A model generated the notes under the pieces. It saw only the letters and a list, made by a program, of their open reading frames with translations. It was not told the DNA's origin and did not search any database. This document shows positions 1-9,930 of a DNA stretch of 64,000 nt, in pieces (within the stretch, counting starts at the first letter, position 1; each line of letters starts with the position of its first letter). The stretch comes from Cydia pomonella (taxonomy: Eukaryota > Arthropoda > Insecta > Lepidoptera > Tortricidae). The DNA lies in NCBI RefSeq assembly GCF_033807575.1, contig NC_084720.1:15073570-15137569 (forward strand), given 5' to 3'. A program made the position numbers and the translations under genes.

Positions 1-60
1 CTGCCACTGTCAATTTCCTTGATAAAATGCAGTACTGCAATTTTCCGCGGTAAGTGACAA
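1..60. repeat. Truncated MITE, array family (partial at window edge)
   Basis: The first bases contain a CTGTCAATTTCCTTGATAAA-like block that also occurs inside the MITE copies at 12700-12800, 15440-15660 and 17174-17710. Only an end fragment is visible, so the assignment rests on about 30 bases. Confidence 0.35.
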
Positions 61-116
61 TTCTTTAATATGATAAAAGTTAAGGACACACAATAGTTAT
101 TTGTACAACAAGAGAG

Positions 117-244
117 CAAAGTTTGATATTTCTTCGAGTGCTTATTTTGAGTCCCGTGCAAGCGAAAGATTCTATAATATAATATAATTTAGAATCTTGA
201 GCATAGTAAGGGACTCAAAAGCGCACGAGATGTAAACAACTTTG
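117..244. repeat. Fold-back MITE with about 35-bp inverted ends
   Basis: The left end starts CAAAGTTTGATATTTC and runs to TTTTGAGTCCC. The right end, read on the other strand, starts CAAAGTTGTTTACATC and runs to the same TTTTGAGTCCC. A second nested stem (AAGATTCTA / TAGAATCTT) closes the middle around an AT-rich loop. There is no coding capacity. The structure is that of a small non-autonomous DNA transposon; the superfamily cannot be assigned because no clear target duplication is visible. Confidence 0.65.
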
Positions 245-717
245 ATCTCGTGTAGTATGTACACAAAATTTTTCACGTTGGCAGTGGGAACATATTTGGA
301 AGGTAAAAATACAACCTGAAAAAATTTAATCCGTCTTCATCACTATTTCACTCATGTTTTCTGAAGGTATTCTAACAATTAAGTTTAATTACCGAAATAA
401 AACAAAACGAAAGAAATTTCAATAAAATAATACGAAAATATTGAAATTACAAAAATCAATTGACAGTTCAATTGACAACTTTTATTTGTAAAAAAAACTT
501 TGTAAGATACGGTCCGAATTGCGGACACTACTTTTGTCAACTATAGGAGTGATCGTTAAAAGTAAAATGATTTACTTTGCGTAACAATTGCGTAAACTTT
601 ATAAGTTCATTATTTTGATTGATTGATATAATAAAATACGTAAAATATGGTGTTTTTATTTAATTTTAAACATTTATTTCATTAATTAATTATTACGAAA
701 GAAGGGTGTTTTGGAAC
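245..717. other. AT-rich DNA, nothing recognised
   Basis: There is no recognisable coding, RNA or repeat signal. Runs of A and T dominate. Confidence 0.5.
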
Positions 718-990
718 AATGTGGTCTGACTTATTTCGAGGGTCTATTATTAACCGTCAATATACCGTTGAGTTACGTATGATCTTTTTTGTCTCTTTCT
801 TTTTGCTAATGACGTGAAAGGGACAAAGACAATAGAATCCAAATATTTCGAACTTAAATTAGGCCCCGCACGTTTAAATGACATTCGAATATAAAGGTCA
901 CTTGAATGTTATTTTGTCTCACTTAGTGAGCAAAATGCGAGTTTTCTCACTGTTTTTAAGCAGAAAATTACGCTTGTTCGAGCGGCTGAC
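718..990 (+). repeat. Dispersed repeat A, copy 1
   Basis: This aligns by eye along most of its length with 43206-43472. Both copies share blocks such as GTCTCTTTCTTTTTGCTAAT and GACATTCGAATATAAAGGTC, then a block around GTCTCAC and GCAAAATGCG. The two copies are 42 kb apart in the same orientation and differ by substitutions and small indels. No protein is encoded and no family was identified. Confidence 0.65.
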
Positions 991-1023
991 ATGAAAAAAA
1001 TTAAATACAATTTTAAAACTAGG

Positions 1024-1116
1024 TACAGTCGAGTTCATAAATAAGTATACATTTTTTCACTTAAATCCATTGCGACAAGGTGAAAAAATGCATACATATT
1101 TATGAAATCGACTGTA
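1024..1116. repeat. 93-bp fold-back MITE
   Basis: TACAGTCGAGTTCATAAATA at the left end is mirrored by the complement of the right end (TACAGTCGATTTCATAAATA). The arms extend about 37 bp with about 3 mismatches and meet in a short loop. The terminal TACAGTC resembles the ends of the fold-backs at 37366-37442 and 40265-40400, so the three may be mobilised by one transposase type. That link is inference. Confidence 0.75.
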
Positions 1117-1196
1117 ACAACAGACGATCTTCTCGCTAAAAAGCGATCAAAAGATGACGCGCTAAAACAGCACATTAAAAGCGATTTCTTCTTTCC

Positions 1197-1680
1197 CTCT
1201 ATACAAGGTGCCCGTGAGCATTGCGAGAGATTTTAACGGTGCATTCCTAAAATGGCAAGAGAAGCAAAAAATGTTATATGACTTTTTGTGAAACTCGACA
1301 AAAATAAATTTTTTGTTGTTTTTCTTTTCCCTTTTTTTGAACACTCCTGTACATAAAACGTAATTTTTATTGATAAACACATAACCTAAAATTAACTAAA
1401 AAGTTTTATTTTTATTTTGGGGTAGCCTCTCGAATACATTTTTTTTAAATATTTCGATGTCAATCAATAGGTATGTCCAGACTAGACCTCAAAGTGGCAA
1501 TACCGCAGTCAAAAATGTGTTTAGTACCGACTTATGGCGAAAGAATGATTACGAAAAAACATTGAATTATCTCTGAAACTAGGCCTAATCCAGAAATTTT
1601 TATATAACATTTTATTTTCTAAATATTACCAGGAATGCTTAGTTAAAATGTCTCGGAATGCTCACGGGCACCTTGTAGAG
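1197..1680 (+). repeat. 484-bp MITE, family B, full copy
   Basis: The left end CTCTATACAAGGTGCCCGTG continues through GAGCATTGCGAGAGATTTTAAC. The right end is its inverse (GTTAAAATGTCTCGGAATGC through CACCTTGTAGAG). The arms are about 38 bp with 4-5 differences. The interior is AT-rich and non-coding. A shorter copy lies at 31563-31978, and 5'-end fragments lie at 4960-5075 and 19325-19405. The right edge abuts the tandem duplication starting at 1676. Confidence 0.8.
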
Positions 1681-2515
1681 TTAATAAATTATATGGTACA
1701 CAAAAATGTGATGTTTAAGTTACTATATTTATGTGACTCAATATAATTACTTGAAAGGGAAAGACCCGAAAAATTTACGAACTTTGGTGTTCCCGATGGG
1801 CCCTGGGGTTTGATGCTAGGCTTTTAAATGGGATCAGCTTACTTTGACCCTTGGAGGATTTAACAACTGGAGACGTAAGACGTAACGTACAAATAGCCAT
1901 ACATTAGGCGTGCCCTCCCCCGCAAAAATCGACAGACTGTTTTGTACAGAAAATTACAGTCAAGGCGTCTCCAGTTTTTAAATCCTCAAAGGTTTGACCT
2001 AAGAAACTATCACGTCAAGTGCAGTCGCTTAAAGCAAAAGCGCAAAGTAATTGCCACTACAATCATAGTTACGCAAACGTTTTAATCTTTATAACATCGG
2101 ATAAAGGTGAAAAATCTTTCATGTCAACTGAACTGAACTGTGTATCTATAGAGTTAATCGTTAATATGGTACACAAAAATGTAATGTTTAAGTTACTATA
2201 TTTATGTGATTCAATATAATTACTTGAAAGGGAAAGACCCGAAAATTTTACGAACTTTGGTGTTCCCGATAGGCCCTAGGGTTTGACGCTAGGCTTTGAA
2301 ATGGGATCAGCTTAGTTTGTTGGAGGATTTAATAACTGGAGACACCTTTAAGAGTTTACCCCTCTGTCGAAAAGCTCGGCCAATGGTCATATGTATTGTA
2401 TGGACTGACGTTTATCTGACATGGCTAATTGCTAATTGCCGCTACAATCATAGTTACGCAAACGTTTTAATCTTTATAACATCGGATAAAGGTGCAAAAT
2501 CTTTCATGTCTACTG
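1676..2515 (+). repeat. Diverged tandem direct duplication
   Basis: Copy 1 is about 1676-2148 and copy 2 about 2149-2515. Matching landmarks are TGGTACACAAAAATGT (1694 and 2167), GAAAGGGAAAGACCCG, GGATCAGCTTA and GTTACGCAAACGTTTTAATC. The left-hand landmarks are offset by 473 bp and the right-hand ones by 385 bp, so copy 2 has lost about 88 bp internally. Short open frames here are shared by the duplication but look like chance. Confidence 0.85.
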
Positions 2516-2520
2516 TTCAC

Positions 2521-2746
2521 CAAGATTACTCCAGTTTAGGTCTAACAAATAATTTGAATACACTTGATTTTCAACCTTAACGCAACTGACATAAAGTTTA
2601 TACATTTAAAGCATTATTTTGGTTGGTTAGCGTGGCTTAAATATATTATTTCATTTATCATAAAGTATACATTTTTAAAGATTTTAAAATATGCCAGTCT
2701 AGTTTTAGAAGTAAGAAATCGTACATTGTTCGTATATACTTAGTTT
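2521..2746. other. AT-rich spacer, nothing recognised
   Basis: No gene or clear repeat is visible. Confidence 0.4.
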
Positions 2747-2850
2747 GTGCCATCCACGATGACGCGCAGATTTGTCAAATCTAACCTTTAATAAAATGAC
2801 AATACAAGCCACGGTACGCGTCTTAGTGAATGACACGATTTATATCTGTC
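2747..2850 (+). repeat. Dispersed repeat C, copy 1
   Basis: This begins GTGCCATCCACGATG and continues through a CGCAGATTTGTC block, CTAACCTTTAATA and GACACGAT. It aligns over about 100 bp with 5213-5312 in the same orientation. It is probably one end of a small transposon. Confidence 0.7.
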
Positions 2851-3436
2851 ACACTTGAAATTGCATACGTAATACATACCGCTTTCAGCTAAAGCAGCTA
2901 AATTCACTTCACTCATTTTATAATATATATAACTAATCACCGAACATCACTTATCAAGACTTCACTGGCTACTAACTAGGCATATTATTTAAAATCATGT
3001 TATAATTTATCTTATGACGATGTCGTAGGTAATTGTTGTCTATTATAACTTGGTCTGTCTTTTATCTCACAGTTTCTTCCGTAATAAGGACTGTCTTTGA
3101 TATATGAGAGTAGGGATAGATCAAACAATGTTGGTTTTGCCGTATCATATGAATCTCGGTATGGTAAACTTTAGATAAAAATGATTTACAGAAATTTCCG
3201 GTGTACGTAAGAAATAATGGGAATGCTTGTGCAATAATAACGTTATGGTTTTGGATTTTATTGGCAATACTATTTGTGGCGTGCAATATTATGTTTTATT
3301 TAAAATACTTTGATACGAAGGAATTTGGTTAAAATAATACTTATACGGTCTGCAATCTAAATGTATCGGTATGGAAGTTCATGACTTTAGGATAAAAATA
3401 AATGTGTTATTGGAACATCGCGTTATATGACGTTTG
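2851..3436. other. AT-rich DNA, nothing recognised
   Basis: No coding exon, RNA gene or clear repeat is visible. Confidence 0.4.
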
Positions 3437-4012
3437 TTTTTAGGTTTCCGTAGTAAAAAAAAGTCAACTATAACCTACAGTTTCGCCATGTCCGTCTGTC
3501 TGTCCGCGGCTTTGCTCCATGCTCGTTAGTGCTAGAAAACTGAAATTTGATAGATGTATAAATCTATTACGTCGAGAAAGTCGTAAAATAAAAAGTAGAA
3601 TAAAGATTTTTTTAGGGCGTGTCCCTTCTTACACTATAAGGGGGGATGCATTTTTTTTCCCTTCAACCCTATAGTGTGATCTGACGATGGATGGGTCTTT
3701 CAACGAATATGAATAATATTAGTCCTCTAGATCCATTTTTTGATAAACATTAATATTTTCGGAAATACTCCGAAAGAAAAAAATGTCCATCCCCCAGAGG
3801 GGTCCAAAACCATGGGTCCAAAATATTAAAAAAATATGAAAAAATCTTGAAAACTAAGCTTAGGTAGTAAATACTTTCACGGAAAAGTATAGTGATCCTG
3901 ATCCGATAAACTGTTTGTAAATAGTTTATTTTGACGGACAAGTAACCACGGAACCCTATACTAAGCATAGTGAGCAATGGCCCGACATGCTCTTAGCGGG
4001 TTTTATAAATAT
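3437..4012 (+). repeat. Fold-back repeat, family D, copy 1
   Basis: This contains the GTTTCGCCATGTCCGTCTGT block and ends with CGGAACCCTATACTAAGC, then TGGCCCGACATGC and GGGTTTT. The right end is roughly the inverse complement of the left end of the copy at 45478 (GGCCAAGTGCGAGTCGGAC, then GGGTTCCGT), so the family has inverted ends. I recognise this as a very common lepidopteran repeat type. The 5' part of this copy is degraded. Confidence 0.7.
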
Positions 4013-4959
4013 TATTAGGTGTATAATTATATAATACTCAGATTTTGAAAAACATAATGATATTGTAATGTTTATTGTTTAAAGAATTTTAGGTATACAT
4101 TTTTTTATATTTCTAAATGTAATGTTAAACGAAAAAGTAAAAATAATCCAATGCGTATTTATATAACAATACACAATGCAGGCTTAATCAGGTGGCTACA
4201 AATGCAAATCAGCAACATGCTTTATCTTAAACAGTAAACCAACAATGATGATATCCGCAACAGGCTTTATCATTTTAAGGGTTCCATATCTAAAAGGAAC
4301 CATTATTAATAATAATTCATGCTACATAAGTCAAATAACCGTCAATAATCACCGTTCAAATATCCCCAACACACGGGCGGTAACGCGCGATGTTTATATG
4401 TATATTAAATGAATCATTGACATTAAAATTTAAGATATGTAGCTTCACGTAGATTATGAAAATCATCAACAATAAAATATAGCAAGAACCTATGAATGAA
4501 AATAAATAAGTTACACTAATTTAACAAGTAGGTGTATGAGTAACTCACTTGGTAAATCCTACCTAAATTCCTTATTTCCGACTCAGTGGTCCATATCGCA
4601 CAATCCGTCTTGCACTGCGTATATTTTCCATAGTCCATAACTTTCTTCTTCAAAATTACTAAACTCTATTGCGATAAAATTACAGAATACTATCTCCTGT
4701 AGATGTAAACTATTTATGTTAACGGCACTGTGACTTAATTTGTTAAATTTTGCCGAATAAAATATTTTCTACATCAATACAACAGGTTTGGTTAACGACA
4801 AAATAATACTTGTGGTCGTAACTCAGTGTGTGACTAAGGTAAACATAATTAATAATGATACCTGTAATAATTGTATTACCAATTAAAGCGTGTCGCATAT
4901 GGCTCTCAATACAAACATAATGGGTGTGCAAGTATATGTATTACAACATTACATTCGCC
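4013..4959. other. AT-rich DNA, nothing recognised
   Basis: Only short chance open frames are present. No repeat boundaries could be defined. Confidence 0.4.
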
Positions 4960-5075
4960 GTGGGCTTGAATAACCCGACGCACGGTTTTTAACCACGCAT
5001 TCCTGAGATCATAAGGAACAAACATTTTGTAAGACTTTTGGTCAAATTCGGCAAAAAAATTGTGCGTGTGTGTGT
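4960..5075 (+). repeat. MITE family B, 5'-end fragment
   Basis: AACCACGCATTCCTGAG and the following CATAAGGAACAAACATTTTG match the left end of the family B copy at 31563 and the inverted fragment at 19325-19405. The other terminus is missing. Confidence 0.55.
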
Positions 5076-5080
5076 GTGTA
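5061..5080 (+). repeat. (GT)n microsatellite
   Basis: A short TGTGCGTGTGTGTGTGTGTA tract lies at the edge of the MITE fragment. Confidence 0.8.
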
Positions 5081-5212
5081 TTTTCTGCACACCTGTGGCA
5101 AAAATAGCACCTTTAACATGGTGTTACAGATTGAAAGGTGTATTTTTGACCGCATTTAGAGGCTAAAATGTCATATAATGTTTTATGCCCCCTCGTGAAT
5201 GATGGCACCATC

Positions 5213-5312
5213 GTGCCATCCACGATGGCGCGCAGATTTGTCCAATCTAACCTTTAATAACATGACAATACGAGTACAGACACGCGTCTTCGTGATTGAC
5301 ACGATCTATATA
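5213..5312 (+). repeat. Dispersed repeat C, copy 2
   Basis: This is the second copy of the element at 2747-2850. Its left edge sits in a palindrome, GATGGCACCATCGTGCCATC, which may mark the true transposon end. Confidence 0.7.
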
Positions 5313-5476
5313 TAGGTAAATGATGTCACTCATTCGTTCTTTTTGCATGTAGTACTCATTGTATTAGCTGTGTGTAATTATTCACCTCTATTCTCTTGCC
5401 AACACCTATTCACACACGGTAAGAATGTCTGTTTTATAATGTACGTCCACTTCCTCATCGTATTCAATGTTTTACA

Positions 5477-5597
5477 GGGGCCATTTCTCGAACGCTATTA
5501 GACTAATATTAATAGTCCACGAACTGTCAAGTTGGACGGGTTACCATTTCAACACACTAATAATATTAGACTAATACTGTTTAAGAAATTATTAGCA
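5477..5597. repeat. About 120-bp inverted-repeat MITE
   Basis: The left arm ATTTCTCGAACGCTATTAGA, then CTAATATTAATAG, is mirrored by the right arm, whose complement reads ATTTCTTAAACAGTATTAGT, then CTAATATTATTAG. The arms are about 33 bp and imperfect, with a GGGGCC cap on the left. There is no coding capacity. Confidence 0.65.
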
Positions 5598-5957
5598 AAA
5601 TTCTGATAAACACGTGAAACACCATTCATTATCGTGTTAAAGTAAAAACGTTGCGTGCTAAAGCAGAATATAGGCAAATTGTACAGCCGATTATGAAGAA
5701 GATTATTTTGGAAAGTATGACCGCTATAGTTATTAGCCCCTCCTAAGTCTTATTGTTAAGTGTAGCCACTTATTATGGAGAGGCCAATAACTACAGCAGT
5801 CACCCTACACAGTTCCGTTCACACAACATTCCGGTGCTCGCCACGACCGAATTGGATATGTCATTAACATTATATTCGTATATGATGTCATGAATCATAC
5901 TAACACTAAGCTAATTTAGTAAATAAAGTACTCAGGCGTTAGTGATTGAAAATGATC
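5598..5957. other. Nothing recognised
   Basis: AT-rich sequence without identifiable genes or repeats. Confidence 0.4.
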
Positions 5958-6070
5958 TACGATAAGGACAACACTGGGTTAGACGAAAAATCCTCCGTAA
6001 ACATCTCAAAAAACGATGTTTCGTACTCAACTGTTTCCTCCTCCAAAACTTAACCAAATGTAAGAAATTT
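5958..6070 (+). repeat. Dispersed repeat E, copy 1
   Basis: ATCTCAAAAAACGATGTTTC, then a CGTACTCAACTG block and CTCCAAAACTTAACCAAATG, aligns with 34300-34410 in the same orientation. Both copies start with a GATAAGG-CAAC block. Non-coding; family unknown. Confidence 0.65.
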
Positions 6071-7390
6071 TGAGATCTAAATGGAAATGAAATTATCTGA
6101 AAACCTATTGGTATTATGTAGCATTTTAATTAGATCACAATACAGTTGCCACAAACATTTAATTAGCAATCTTGAGGTCTTTCTCTAGTAAGTTCATTGA
6201 TTCGAATCTTGATTTCTTGACTTTTTAACACTTAAGAATGACTCTAAAAATCATGAGCATGGATCTAAAAAGCTCCTAAATTTTTTTTAACGACGATAAA
6301 TAATTGTAATTTTTTATTTGACTATTTCTCTCTCTGACATATTTTCTCTTTATGTATAATTAATAATTTAGCGTGTAAGTGCTTTGGTGTGATGACATAC
6401 TGTAAACTTGCATTGTATTTAAGTGAATAAATGAAATGAAAGCAATTGTTAACATTTTTTGCACAAAACGTATAAATATGAAAATTGCTTTTAAAAATGC
6501 GGAATTTTATTTTTGATGCATGTCTCTTCGATTTTTTTTGTGTTAAAACATACAAAAAATAAAATAAAAACAAAAACATGATATCCGTGAACCCAGACAC
6601 GAATCCCAGAGCCATCTTGCTTATGCTTACGCTCACTGAAAGTGATAGAAGAACCTAAACCCACGGGGTCTTAATTACCAATAGAAATATTTTGTGCTTT
6701 TATTTAAAAACTGATAAGTGAGAATTGGGTGAGAATGTTTAGTTAAACCACGACAATTTTTTGCAAAACAGAATTTATATTTCGATGGACTTCGGGTATA
6801 CTACAAAAGTTGATATATTTTCTTTGAATAATTTATTAAATTAAAGCGTTATATTTTTAAATTAAAAAAATTATTTTGTATGGCATTGAAAACTGGACTT
6901 GATTTATGTTCGACCTAAAATGCTTAAAGATGTAAATGTCCGGGCAATGTCACTTTCTGTGCTTACAGGGGTACAACGTAGGGTAAGACGCTGTGTGAAT
7001 AGAAATAGAAATCTAGACTAAAACACTATATTTTGCTAACTTATATTTTTAAGACAGGCAACGTCTGTTCAAGACTTTAAAGCAGTTTTTTAGTCTGATT
7101 TACTTTTGAAGTCAATTTATTAATGCGAATTATGTTATCCTCCAATATTATTTTTAATAATACGTTTATTCATAGGCGACCACATATAAAAGAATGCCAG
7201 TATTAATAATAAATCGCAAATGCACATGTTTTCTGTAATAGTAGTTTATGTGACTGCTACATAATAAAATGCATTAAAATAAACGAGTGTGGGTTTAAGA
7301 AACAAACGAAGTGAGTTTCTTAAAAGGATCACATGAGTTTTTTAATGCCTAATTATGTACAGTTACATACACTATTTTATCTACACACAA
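6071..7390. other. AT-rich DNA, nothing recognised
   Basis: The longest open frame is about 100 codons on the minus strand (6322-6636). It is AT-biased, with no motif I recognise, and is most likely chance. Confidence 0.4.
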
Positions 7391-7866
7391 AAGTGTCCGT
7401 TATCGCGATAATCCCAGTGTGGTCGTATAAAAAGTGTTCATTATCGCGATAATCCTAGTGTGGCCGTATAAAAAGTGTCCATTATAGCGATAATTCCAGT
7501 GTGGCCGTATGAAAAGTGTCCATTATCGCGATAATCCCAGTGTGGTCGTATAAAAAGTGTCCATTATCGCGATAATCCTAGTGTGGCCGTATAAAAAGTG
7601 TCCATTATCGCGATAATTCCAGTGTGGCCGTATGAAAAGTGTCCATTATCGCGATAATTCACGTGTGACCGTATGAAAAGTGTCCATTATAGCGATAATC
7701 CCAGTGTGGCTGCATGAAATGTGTCCATTATCGCGATAATCCACGTGTGACCGCATGAAAAGTGTCCATTATCGCGATAATCCACGTGTGACCGCATGAA
7801 AAGTGTCCATTATCGCGATAATCCACGTGTGACCGTATGAAAAGTGTCCGTTAGCTCGATAATGAA
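7391..7866 (+). repeat. 41-bp palindromic minisatellite, about 11.6 units
   Basis: AAGTGTCC-type unit starts fall at 7391, 7432, 7473, 7514, 7555, 7596, 7637, 7678, 7719, 7760, 7801 and 7842, an exact 41-bp period with no indels. Ten of the eleven complete units carry the palindrome TTATCGCGATAA or its one-base variant with TAGCGATAA, usually as the 14-mer ATTATCGCGATAAT; unit 1 also has TTATCGCGATAA. The last, partial unit decays (TTAGCTCGATAAT). Units 1-3 and 4-6 share the same serial variants (CCCAGTGTGGTC, CCTAGTGTGGCC, TTCCAGTGTGGCC), which shows duplication of a 123-bp trimer. Later units (7, 9, 10, 11) instead carry CACGTGTGACC, an E-box-like hexamer. No protein is encoded. The CGATA half-sites resemble insect boundary-factor motifs, which is inference only. 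Confidence 0.97.
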
Positions 7867-8624
7867 CGGCATTTCCCTTTAGTTTGGCACCGGCTTAGCT
7901 GATAAAACAGTACTGCTAAAATTACACAGTTAAATAAAGAAAAATACGCGAACAAATATATTTGTATTGTTTTGCAATTAGTGTTATAAAAGTGTATAAA
8001 ATGAACTACTTTATTTTAGCGTTATCTTTACAAGCTAAGATTGTTCTATTTAATCTATGATAACGCCCGTCTTGTGCGTAGGTTAATGTTTGTTTGAAAA
8101 ATATTTTGTTATTCCGGGCTTGTACATCCATAATTATATTAATTATTTACTGATAATAAAACAAACAATATTTGGATTCAAAATGGGGACCACCCTTTTT
8201 ATTAATTAAATAATATATGTATTTTATAAAAATAAATCAATAATGGAAAAAACAGCTCAGTATTTTTTTTAAATGTAAAAAAAGAATATTTCACCAAATT
8301 ATTCATAAAATATTTTTTTCGGCCCATATTAGTGAAGACAACTTTTAGCGTTGCGTGCCAACATTGTTTAATGGAACACTTGCTGCCTGGGTTATTACAA
8401 GTTGATTGCTTTATAATAAGGATTTTAATGTAAGTGCAATTTTTATATGATTCAATAATTACACAAATTTAGAATGAATACCTTAGAAATAACTAACTCC
8501 AATCTGTGAGCAAATTATTATAATTATGCAAACTTACCTACAGGTTAAAGGTTTCGCATTTTTGATTTGTTAAAGGAAAACCTATGTATAAACCTAGTTT
8601 TTCATTGTGTTAATAACATACTAA
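7867..8624. other. AT-rich DNA, nothing recognised
   Basis: No gene, RNA or repeat boundary is visible apart from AT runs. Confidence 0.4.
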
Positions 8625-8760
8625 AAAATCATGGTGAATGGAAAATATTAGAAGTGGAAAATCGTTTTCTCTTTTTATATGGACGAAGATTACGTGATAT
8701 ACCTACTTCCCTCTTAACATCAGGCGGCACATTTAATTGCCACCGTCGAGGCGTAACATA
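8625..8760 (+). repeat. Dispersed repeat F, copy 1, with coding-like frame
   Basis: The block GAATGGAAAATATTAGAAGT, then GGAAAATCGTTTTCTC, matches 41085-41165. Both copies are open in the same frame and read as ILEVENRFLFLYGR here and YLEVEKRFLFLYSR there. In the best-matching stretch some base differences are synonymous (TTT/TTC, TTA/TTG). The open frame here runs from about 8567 to 8761. It could be a relic of a transposon-encoded protein or coincidence within a repeat. No family recognised. Confidence 0.55.
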
Positions 8761-8761
8761 A

Positions 8762-9380
8762 AATAAAATGATAATAACAACCTACCTTCGTCTAGTTACT
8801 GCTGTGTGTAAGAAATAGACGATACTGTCGCAACTTAGGTCTTAACCGGCAGAAACGCTAATAGACTTGCAGCAAAAAAGAGATCTTCCAAAAAGCATTA
8901 CTAAGCAGGGCCATTTTTACCACAATAAGCTATAAGATGTACCGTACTTACTTATTAATTAACTAGGCAATAAGCTAACCCATCTGTATTTAAGGGAGTG
9001 CCCTCTGCCAACAAACTATCTTGCAGTTTGGCAGAAGAAAACAAAATTGTAAAAGCAGGGTTTTTTTACCAGAATAAATTATTATTTATTTTTTACTATT
9101 AACTGTTAACGTTTTTTCGGCAAACTCTTTGTACTACCTTAAACACTACACTAAATAACCTAATGAGTTTATTATTTAATAACATAGTTCATCATCATTA
9201 TTAACCTAAAAGGGATTTTATTTCGTATAAGTATAAAAAACCGACGGACACACTATGCGGCTGTGCTCCCGAATAAAGACTGGCAGAAACACGCATCAAT
9301 CTGCGAGTTTTTCTAACTACCCGCACTAAGTAAATCCTTACGTACCTCTGTTTTAACAAATTGTCACAGTAAATGCCAGA
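8762..9380. other. Nothing recognised
   Basis: AT-rich, with no identifiable gene. Confidence 0.4.
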
Positions 9381-9541
9381 GCACACCGGCTGCGTATGCG
9401 TAGACGTGCGCTTGTGCGCGTGCGCTAAAATGTTTGAGCCGTGGACGCACACGTCACGCAAGCGGTGTGCCGTCTCTCATAAAGATCTGTATATTACAAC
9501 GCGCACGTGCACTACTTACTACGCTCACGCATCCGGTGTGC
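9381..9541. repeat. GC-rich inverted-repeat MITE
   Basis: The ends GCACACCGGCTGCGTATGCG and, on the other strand, GCACACCGGATGCGTGAGCG are inverted copies, continuing into CGTAG and a shared GCGCACGTGC or GACGTGCGC block. The element is markedly richer in CpG than its surroundings. Open frames on both strands through it (9201-9461 minus, 9373-9678 plus) are artefacts of the palindrome. Confidence 0.7.
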
Positions 9542-9639
9542 ACTGTGCACAGGCCTTAAACCTGCAATCCAGATGGAAGATGTCCCACGCTAGAAAGGTC
9601 TTGGTGGGGGCCGAGGCCCAAAAATCATCCCTTAAGTAT

Positions 9640-9930
9640 GTGAAAAGGGAGGTGGAAAGTAATATGAGGATTCAATAACCCCTGAACCGATTTTGAAGAA
9701 ATTTTGTAAAGAGATAGTTTGAGTCCCGCTGAAGAACATAGGATAGTATTTATCCCAAAAAAAAATCCCTTAAAAGTAAAAGTGTAGGTTTGTTTGGGGA
9801 ACCAATAACCGCTGAATCAATTTAGATGAAATCTACGTCTACATCTCTGATTTCGATGAAAATGACACCGAACTTAGACTTAAACTTAAACAATTATTAA
9901 CCTCCAAAGTCGTCGATGCTTAAACAGTGA
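9640..9930 (+). repeat. Dispersed repeat G, copy 1
   Basis: Blocks GAGATAGTTTGAGTCCC, ACATAGGATAGT-TTTATCCC, TTTAGATGAAATCTACATCT-like and AACTTAAACAATTATTAA are shared with 15125-15410. The wording of the blocks (answering CCGATTTAGATGAAAT) is typical of widespread lepidopteran interspersed repeats. Non-coding. Confidence 0.7.

Noticed and set aside
6322..6636. 104-codon minus-strand frame with a possible hydrophobic segment
   Set aside because: The composition is what AT-rich DNA gives by chance; there is no motif or exon-like boundary.
7391..7866. CRISPR array
   Set aside because: The whole 41-bp unit is repeated with no unique spacers, each unit is palindromic at the core, and the host is an insect.
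9373..9678. 101-codon, Cys-rich plus-strand open frame resembling a small secreted peptide
   Set aside because: The Cys and Arg richness comes from the GC-rich palindromic MITE at 9381-9541; the opposite strand is also open for the same reason.
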